64,000 nt of DNA from Streptomyces spinosisporus (lineage in GTDB: Bacteria > Actinomycetota > Actinomycetes > Streptomycetales > Streptomycetaceae): positions 124,001 through 188,000 of the forward strand of contig NZ_JALDAX010000013.1 in the NCBI RefSeq assembly GCF_022698145.1. Direction: 5' to 3'. A model generated the notes under the pieces. It was not told the DNA's origin. It searched no databases and was given only the letters and a program-made list of their open reading frames with translations. Position 1 is the first letter of the stretch; each line of letters starts with the position of its first letter. Of this stretch, positions 58,586 to 64,000 are shown in pieces. The position numbers were made by a program, and so were the translations under genes.

Positions 58586-60211
58586 TCAGAGGTCGCTCAT
58601 CCACCAGGCCGCCGTCGAGCCGGGCAGCACCCCTGTGGGGCACGGGCCGCTGGACAGCAGCGGGGTGCCGGAGACCGGCGCGGGCGTGGGCGCCGTCCCG
58701 AAGTTGACGGCGCAGACCAGGCCGTCGCCGCGGACGAAGCCGAGGACACCGGGCGGGGTGTCCAGCCAGTCGAGCGTGCCCTCGCCCAACTGGGGCAACG
58801 CGGCGCGCAGTTGCAGCCCGTCGCGGTAGAGGTGCCAGAAGGAGCGGGTGTCGGCGAGGGCCCGGTCGGTGGCGTACTGGGCGAAGTACGACGGCTGCGG
58901 CAGCCAGGGCCGAGCGCTCTCGGCGCCGGAGGTGAAGCCGAACGGCGAGGCCTGTCCGGACCAGGGCAGCGGCACCCGGCAGCCGTCGCGGATCCGGGCC
59001 CGGCTGCCGGTGCGGCGGAAGATCGGGTCGGTGAGCACGTCGTCGGGCAGGTCGACGACCTCGGGCAGCCCCAGCTCCTCGCCCTGGTAGATGTACGCGG
59101 CGCCGGGCAGCGCCAGCATCAGCAGCGCGGCGGCGCGGGCGCGGGCGGCGCCCAGGCCGCTGCAGCCGGTGGCGGGTTCGCCGTAGCGGGTGACGGTGCG
59201 GACCTGGTCGTGGTTGTTGAGCACCCAGGTGACCGTGGAGCCGGTGCCGGCGATGTCCTGCATGGCCTCGCTGATGACCTTGCGGAACGCGTCGGGGTCC
59301 CACGGGGCGCTGAGCAGGTCGAAGAAGAAGGCCTGGTGCAGTTCGTCCGGCCGTACGTACTTCGCGTGTTCGCGAGCGCTCGGCACGGACACCTCGCCGA
59401 CCAGGAGCCGTTCGCGGCCGTCCTTGGCCGTGTACTGCTCGCACACCGCCCGCCAGTGCCGCCACACGTCGTGCACCTCGGGCTGGTTCCAGGCGAGCGG
59501 GTTGACCGAGTCGCGGGTGCGGGCGTCGGCCTCGGGGTCGTCGGAGTCGGGCAGTTCGGGGTGCTTGAAGAGTCCTGCCGCCACATCGATGCGGAAGCCG
59601 TCGATCCCCCGGTCCAGCCAGAACCGCAGCACCCGGTCGAACTCGGCGCCGACCTCGTCGTTGCGCCAGTTCCAGTCGGGCTGCTCGGGGGCGAACATGT
59701 GCAGGTACCACTGGCCGGGCCGGCCGTCCGCCTCGGTCACCCGGCTCCAGGCCGGTCCGCCGAACATGGAGTGCCAGTTGTTGGGCGGCTCGGCACCGTC
59801 GGGGCCGCGTCCGTCGGCGAAGTGGAAGCGGGCGCGGGCCGCGCTGCCGGGTGCCGAGGCGAGCGCCTCCTGGAACCAGGGGTGCTCGCTGGAGCAGTGG
59901 TTGGGCACGATGTCCAGCAGCACCTTGATGCCGAGCCGCCGTGCGGCCGCCATCAGCAGGTCGAACTCGGCGAGGTCGCCGAAGAGCGGGTCGACGCCGC
60001 AGTAGTCGGCCACGTCGTAGCCGTGGTCGTGCTGGGGCGAGGGGTAGAAGGGGCTCAGCCAGATCCCGTCCACGCCCAGCTTCTTCAGATACGGCAGTCC
60101 GGCGCGGACCCCGGCCAGATCGCCGATGCCGTCGCCGGTGCTGTCCAGAAAACTGCGGACGTATACCTGGTAGATCACTGCGTCGCGCCACCAGCGGCAC
60201 TTACTCAACAT
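58586..60211 (-). CDS. GH13 alpha-glucosidase
   Basis: A 541-residue cytoplasmic GH13 enzyme (oligo-1,6-glucosidase/AglA-like subfamilies). The nucleophile is Asp209 (GFRIDVA), the acid/base Glu273 (LLVGEVSV), and the third acid Asp335 (LNNHDQ). HDHGYDVADY and DIVPNHCS are conserved barrel motifs. No signal peptide. It cleaves imported alpha-glucosides such as trehalose, maltose or isomaltose types; the exact one is not fixed. The ATG is inside a 16-bp palindrome, and ATG triplets upstream are out of frame. Confidence 0.92.
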   Translation of the reverse strand: MLSKCRWWRDAVIYQVYVRSFLDSTGDGIGDLAGVRAGLPYLKKLGVDGIWLSPFYPSPQHDHGYDVADYCGVDPLFGDLAEFDLLMAAARRLGIKVLLDIVPNHCSSEHPWFQEALASAPGSAARARFHFADGRGPDGAEPPNNWHSMFGGPAWSRVTEADGRPGQWYLHMFAPEQPDWNWRNDEVGAEFDRVLRFWLDRGIDGFRIDVAAGLFKHPELPDSDDPEADARTRDSVNPLAWNQPEVHDVWRHWRAVCEQYTAKDGRERLLVGEVSVPSAREHAKYVRPDELHQAFFFDLLSAPWDPDAFRKVISEAMQDIAGTGSTVTWVLNNHDQVRTVTRYGEPATGCSGLGAARARAAALLMLALPGAAYIYQGEELGLPEVVDLPDDVLTDPIFRRTGSRARIRDGCRVPLPWSGQASPFGFTSGAESARPWLPQPSYFAQYATDRALADTRSFWHLYRDGLQLRAALPQLGEGTLDWLDTPPGVLGFVRGDGLVCAVNFGTAPTPAPVSGTPLLSSGPCPTGVLPGSTAAWWMSDL

Positions 60212-60222
60212 GCATGCATGTT
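60207..60222. promoter_or_regulatory. 16-bp palindrome over the GH13 start codon
   Basis: AACATGCATGCATGTT is a perfect palindrome containing three ATG on the minus strand; only the third (60211) opens the GH13 frame. It is the likely operator of a sugar-responsive regulator not encoded in the window. The 160 bases to 60383 hold no gene; GTTACCTAACACGTAAC (60331-60347) is a second weak inverted repeat. Confidence 0.45.
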
Positions 60223-60383
60223 AGGTAGGCGTGTCGTGGGGATGTCAATGAAAAGAACGCGCGCTACCGGTGAGTCAGGGTGCCAAATGCGGACTTTTCA
60301 GGGCGATGAGGCGGCAGATGAGATATCCGCGTTACCTAACACGTAACTACGAAGACTCCGGAGGCTCCGCGGACTTCGCGGAC

Positions 60384-61655
60384 CTATCGGCCGGGGATCG
60401 CGGCCAGCTCCCGCGCCAGCCGGCGCACGGCCGCCGCGGGGCTCTCGTGCCCGGTCATCGCGTCGTGCACCACCGCCTGCACCACCAGGCTGACCTGGCC
60501 GTAGCGCGGGCTCTTGGGCCGCGGGGCGGCATTGAGCACGCTCTCGCGCAGGGTGGGGAGATAGGGGAACTGCCGTACCAGCGCGGGGTCTTCGTACAGC
60601 GCGGCGCGCACGGGCGGCAGCGCTCCGCGCGTGAGGACCTGGCGCTGGACGGGCGCGCTGGTGAGATAGGCGATCAGGCGCGCGGCCGAGTCCGGATGGC
60701 GCGCATGGGTGGTGACGGCGAGGTTGGAGCCGCCCAGCACGCTCGTCCCGGGCCCGTCGGGACCCGGCAGCGGCACCGCGCCGACCTTCCCGGCGACCGG
60801 GGAGCCCTTGGCGGAGGCGACGACATAGGCGTAGGGCCAGTTGCGCAGGAAGAGCAGCCTGCCGTCCTGGAAGGCCTGCTTGGACTCCTCCTCCTTGTAC
60901 GTCAGCGCCTTCTTCGGGATCCAGCCCTCGCGCACGCCCCGGGCGAGGAATCCGATGCCCTCGCGGGCGGCGGCGGAGTTCACCGTGACGGTCGCGCCCT
61001 CGTCGCCGAGGATGCTGCCGCCGGCCGAGTAGACCGCCTCCGCGGCGTTGACGGTGAGGCCCTCGTACGGGAGGAACTGCCCGGCGTAGCCGTCGAGTCC
61101 GTACTTCGGCGCGATGGTCTTCGCGTCCCGCTCCAGCTCGGCCCAGGTGCGGGGCGGCGGGACGCCCTCCTTCTGCAGGATGTCCTTGCGGTAGAGGAGC
61201 AGGCCGGCGTTGGTGACGTAGGGGACCGCGTACAGATGTCCGTCGTAGGTCGCCGTGTCGACCACCGGATTCAGGAACGTGCCGAGCGGGAAGCGGTCGC
61301 GGGGCAGCGGACGGATCCAGCCCTCCGCCGCGAACTCCGACGTCCAGTTGACGTCGATGTTGAGGACGTCGAACCGGCCGCGGTCCCCGCCGCGCAGGTC
61401 GGTGACCATCTGGGCGTGGGTCTCGTCGGCGGAGTCCGGCAGCTCGACGAGGGTCACCTTCTCGCCGGGATGGGTGCGGTTCCAGCCTTCGAGGAGCGGG
61501 CCGAGATAGCCGGTGAGGTCTCCCGCGGTGGCGAGCGTGAGGGGCCCGCGGCCCCCCGCCGTGCCCTCGTCGGCGTGGGCGCCGGAGGTGACGTAGCCGG
61601 TCATGACCACGACGAGTACGAGAAGGCCCCTACCGGCGGCGTGTATCCACCGCAT
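60384..61655 (-). CDS. Orphan extracellular sugar-binding protein
   Basis: A 423-residue family 1 solute-binding protein with a signal MRWIHAAGRGLLVLVVVMTGYVTSGAHA and no lipobox cysteine, so it would be secreted or membrane-held rather than lipidated. FDVLNIDVNWTSEFAAEGWIRPLP, YAVPYVTNAGLLLYRKDILQKEG and LFLRNWPYAYVVA match trehalose/maltose ThuE-like proteins. No permease is adjacent. GGGAGG precedes the ATG at 61655. A degenerate 9-bp repeat (60348-60383) follows the stop. Confidence 0.82.
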   Translation of the reverse strand: MRWIHAAGRGLLVLVVVMTGYVTSGAHADEGTAGGRGPLTLATAGDLTGYLGPLLEGWNRTHPGEKVTLVELPDSADETHAQMVTDLRGGDRGRFDVLNIDVNWTSEFAAEGWIRPLPRDRFPLGTFLNPVVDTATYDGHLYAVPYVTNAGLLLYRKDILQKEGVPPPRTWAELERDAKTIAPKYGLDGYAGQFLPYEGLTVNAAEAVYSAGGSILGDEGATVTVNSAAAREGIGFLARGVREGWIPKKALTYKEEESKQAFQDGRLLFLRNWPYAYVVASAKGSPVAGKVGAVPLPGPDGPGTSVLGGSNLAVTTHARHPDSAARLIAYLTSAPVQRQVLTRGALPPVRAALYEDPALVRQFPYLPTLRESVLNAAPRPKSPRYGQVSLVVQAVVHDAMTGHESPAAAVRRLARELAAIPGR

Positions 61656-61712
61656 AGGTTCCTCCCTGTACACCGGCACCACGGGCAGCATCGCCCGGGA
61701 CAGTGGCCATGT

Positions 61713-61727
61713 ATACCTGTTAGGTAT
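61713..61727. promoter_or_regulatory. ATACCT-GTT-AGGTAT inverted repeat before padR
   Basis: A perfect 6-bp inverted repeat with a 3-base spacer lies between the divergent binding-protein and PadR genes, 55 bases before the PadR start. The right arm may double as a -10 box (TAGGTAT). Possible PadR autoregulatory site. Confidence 0.4.
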
Positions 61728-61781
61728 GCGCGATACTAGGGCCCGCGGCACATTACTCGGGATGCGGGGAGGAGAGCACGA

Positions 61782-62297
61782 GTGCGGCTGCCTCTCCTGG
61801 CCCTGCTGGCGCGCGGTCCGGCCCACGGCTACGAGCTCAAGCAGGACCTTGAGCAACTGCTGGGCTCCGCGTACCCTCAGCCGAACGTCGGCCAGATCTA
61901 TGTGACCCTCGGCCGCCTCGAGAAGCAGGGACTGATCGAGGGCGAGGACGTCCAGCAGTCGAACCGGCCCAACAAAAAGGTCTACCACCTCACCGAATCG
62001 GGGCGGGAGGCGCTGCGCGCCTGGTTCGAGGAGCCCGAGGACGAGCCGCGGGTGCGGGACGAGTTCTTCATGAAGCTGGCGCTCGCTCCGCAGACCGGTC
62101 TCGCCGACCAGATCGCCCTGATCAACAAGCAACGGCGCCAGTACTTGAACACCATGCGCAACCTGTCGAAACTGGCCGCCGCCGAGAACCGGGACAACCG
62201 TGTCGCGCAGCTGCTGATCGAGGGCGCGATGCTGCACCTGCAGGCCGACCTCGACTGGCTGGAACGGTGCCAGGAAGAGCTGGAGGAGCTGGAGTGA
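61782..62297 (+). CDS. PadR-family transcriptional regulator
   Basis: A 171-residue protein. The winged HTH (about 1-75) reads LLALLARGPAHGYELKQDLEQLL and NVGQIYVTLGRLEKQGLIEGE; the C-terminal dimerisation part is a long helix pair (about 90-170). GTG start with GGGGAGGAG 7 bases upstream. It is coupled to the ABC ATPase gene (GTGA), the usual PadR-ABC cassette in which the regulator senses the exported compound. Confidence 0.92.
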   Translation: MRLPLLALLARGPAHGYELKQDLEQLLGSAYPQPNVGQIYVTLGRLEKQGLIEGEDVQQSNRPNKKVYHLTESGREALRAWFEEPEDEPRVRDEFFMKLALAPQTGLADQIALINKQRRQYLNTMRNLSKLAAAENRDNRVAQLLIEGAMLHLQADLDWLERCQEELEELE

Positions 62298-63043
62298 GCG
62301 ACAGTCCCGCTCCCGTGCTGCACGCCCAGGGTCTGCTCAAGACGCACTACGGCGAGGGCGCCCCCGCCCATGCCGTGCGCGGAGTCGATCTCTGTGTCCG
62401 GCAGGGCGAGTTCGTGGCCGTCACCGGCCCCTCCGGCGCCGGCAAGTCGACGCTGCTGCATCTGCTGGGCGGACTGCAGCGTCCCGACGGCGGCAGCATA
62501 CGGCTGGACGGCGTGCCCACCGACAGCTGGAGCGAGGCGCGCTGGGCGGTGGAGCGCAGGAAGCGCATCGGCATCGTCTTCCAGTTCTTCAACCTGGTCT
62601 CGAACCTGTCGGTCGCCGACAACGTGGAGCTGCCCGCCCTGCTCGCCGGGGTGCCGCCCCGGCAGGCGCGCGCCGGGCGGGAGGAGCTGCTGGCCGAGCT
62701 GGGCCTCGCGGGCAAGGAGCGGAGCATGCCGGGCGAGCTGTCGGGCGGTGAGCAGCAGCGGGTCGCACTGGCCCGGGCCCTGGTCAACCATCCCCCGCTG
62801 CTGCTGGCGGACGAGCCCGCGGGCAGCCTGGACAGCAAGGGCACCCGTGAGGTGATGCGGCTGCTGTCCCGCTTCCACCGGCGCGGCCAGACGATCGTGC
62901 TGGTCACCCATGACGCCCGGCTGGCGAGCGCCGCGGACCGGGTCATCAGCTTCTTCGACGGGCGCATAGCCGACGACGCGGAACTGGACGGCAGGCCGAC
63001 CCGCGGGACCGGGATATCCGGAGTGCTGGAACTCAAGGACTGA
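62294..63043 (+). CDS. MacB/LolD-type ABC ATPase
   Basis: A 249-residue ATPase. Walker A GPSGAGKSTLLHLLGGL, signature LSGGEQQRVALARALV and Walker B LLLADEPAGSLD, H-loop VTHDARLA. The MacB/LolD (FtsE-like) subgroup works with FtsX-fold permeases, which the next gene encodes. GTG start overlapping the padR stop. Confidence 0.93.
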   Translation: MSDSPAPVLHAQGLLKTHYGEGAPAHAVRGVDLCVRQGEFVAVTGPSGAGKSTLLHLLGGLQRPDGGSIRLDGVPTDSWSEARWAVERRKRIGIVFQFFNLVSNLSVADNVELPALLAGVPPRQARAGREELLAELGLAGKERSMPGELSGGEQQRVALARALVNHPPLLLADEPAGSLDSKGTREVMRLLSRFHRRGQTIVLVTHDARLASAADRVISFFDGRIADDAELDGRPTRGTGISGVLELKD

Positions 63044-63098
63044 CATGCGGGTGTACGACCGTTGCCGCGCGCCCCGCGGACCGAGGGGCTGAGCCGCC

Positions 63099-64000
63099 GT
63101 GCGAGCGACCTTGCGCTGGGCGCACTCCGATCTGCGCACCCACCGCGGCGAGGCACTGTTCCTGGTGCTCGCCACGGCCGGGATCGTGGTGTCGCTGCTG
63201 CTGGCCACGGCCCTGTTCGGCTACGCCACCAACCCCTGGCAACGCATCTTCACCCAGGAGCGCGGTGCGCACGTGTGGATCCACACGGCCGAGTCCGCCC
63301 AGGCGCGGAAGCTCGCGGACCTGGACGGCGTCCAGTCCGTCGCCGGCCCCTACCCCGCCGCCTCCACCACCCTCGCCTCCCGCGGCACCCGTGCCTCGGT
63401 GGAGCTGCGCGCCACGCCCGAGCGCCCCACCGTGGGCCGTCCGCTCCTGACCGCGGGCCACTGGCTGGACCCCGCCACCCCCGACGGCGTGGTGCTGGAG
63501 AGCCGACTCGCCCGTGCCCTGCTCGCGGAACCCGGCGACACGCTCACCCTGCCGGGCTCGGCCCGGACGGTGACCGTCCTCGGCGTGGCCGACAGCGCCG
63601 AGCCCCGCTACCGCCCCGGCGAACAGCCCGGGCTCGTCTGGGCGCTGCCCTCCGCCGTGCCCCACCCGACCAGCCAGGTCATCGGGCTGCGCCTGACCGA
63701 CCCCGACGACACCGGCTACGCCGTCCAGCGCGCCGTCACCGTCCTCGGCGCCGGCGCCATCGGCGAGGTCTCCACCTGGCAGCAGGCCCGCGCCGAGGCA
63801 CAGGGCGACAACCGGCTGCTCGGTCAGGTGCTGGGGCTGTTCGGCGTGGGCGCGCTGCTCGCGGCCGGGCTCGCGGTGCACGGCGCGATCTCCACCCGTA
63901 TCCGCGGCCACCTCCGGGACATCTCCGTCCTCAAGGCGATCGGCTTCACCCCGGCCCAGGTCGTCCGCGTCTTCCTCTTCCAGCACATCGCCTACGCCGT
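63099..64000 (+). CDS. FtsX-like ABC permease, N-terminal part
   Basis: The open frame runs from GTG at 63099 to the window edge (300 codons). It begins RATLRWAHSDLRTHRGEALFLVLATAG with one membrane helix (about 20-45). A large extracellular domain follows (about 50-225, PRDs such as GRPLLTAGHWLDPATPDGVVLESRLARALLAEPGDTL). The FtsX core starts near 240 (LLGQVLGLFGVGALLAAGLAVHGAI, RDISVLKAIGFTPAQVVRVFL). This is the MacB/FtsX type used for peptide or antibiotic export. The gap to the ATPase gene is 55 bases. Confidence 0.88.
   Translation, partial: MRATLRWAHSDLRTHRGEALFLVLATAGIVVSLLLATALFGYATNPWQRIFTQERGAHVWIHTAESAQARKLADLDGVQSVAGPYPAASTTLASRGTRASVELRATPERPTVGRPLLTAGHWLDPATPDGVVLESRLARALLAEPGDTLTLPGSARTVTVLGVADSAEPRYRPGEQPGLVWALPSAVPHPTSQVIGLRLTDPDDTGYAVQRAVTVLGAGAIGEVSTWQQARAEAQGDNRLLGQVLGLFGVGALLAAGLAVHGAISTRIRGHLRDISVLKAIGFTPAQVVRVFLFQHIAYA

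Overview
This is high-GC actinobacterial DNA, almost certainly a Streptomyces chromosome. The signs are a strong third-position G/C bias, many GTG starts, ATGA/GTGA/TGATG start-stop overlaps, leaderless promoters, Tat and lipobox export signals, and the ctaB-tkt-tal-zwf-opcA-pgl and sufR-B-D-C-S-U-T blocks in the order usual for the genus. No insertion sequence, integrase, prophage core or CRISPR array was seen.

Layout. 1-9 kb is a sugar-acid/hexuronate catabolic region: an IlvD/Edd dehydratase (partial), two DapA-family dehydratases (one close to 5-dehydro-4-deoxyglucarate dehydratase), uronate dehydrogenase, an unknown CxCxxC protein, and GntR and DeoR regulators. 9-13 kb is a polyol ABC importer with a zinc polyol dehydrogenase. 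13-18.4 kb holds a two-domain TerD protein, a TetR/MFS pair, and ACC deaminase with its GntR regulator. 18.5-20.4 kb is a Ro60-like (Rsr) gene preceded by a Y RNA of the YrlA type that carries a permuted tRNA-like module. 20.5-30 kb has a Tat-exported PhoX with a PHO box, a secreted EEP-family nuclease/phosphatase, an ArsR/SRPBCC pair, and small envelope-stress-like genes (DUF3618, holin-like). 30-35.7 kb has dapA, a SigE-type ECF sigma factor with a membrane partner, dapD, an SMR pump with a TetR, and a VOC protein. 35.8-42.3 kb is the complete SUF Fe-S assembly operon with SufR. 42.5-47.9 kb has an ABC-2 exporter, ctaA, an amidohydrolase and ctaB. 48.2-54.9 kb is the oxidative/non-oxidative pentose phosphate operon. 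55-60.2 kb is a convergent alpha-glucoside-type uptake operon (GH13, binding protein, two permeases, one with an Ig-like insertion). 60.4-64 kb has an orphan binding protein and a PadR/ABC/FtsX cassette running off the window.

How it works together. The left part oxidises uronic acids and sugar acids toward 2-oxoglutarate and imports polyols; the right part supplies NADPH, pentoses, heme A and Fe-S clusters and imports alpha-glucosides. The most unusual features are the permuted-tRNA Y RNA, a recurring pattern of short tandem duplications that span or abut stop codons (seven clear sites), the multi-copy fusion of two convergent gene ends at 4.1-4.9 kb, and the SdrD/Cna-B-like domain inside a sugar permease.
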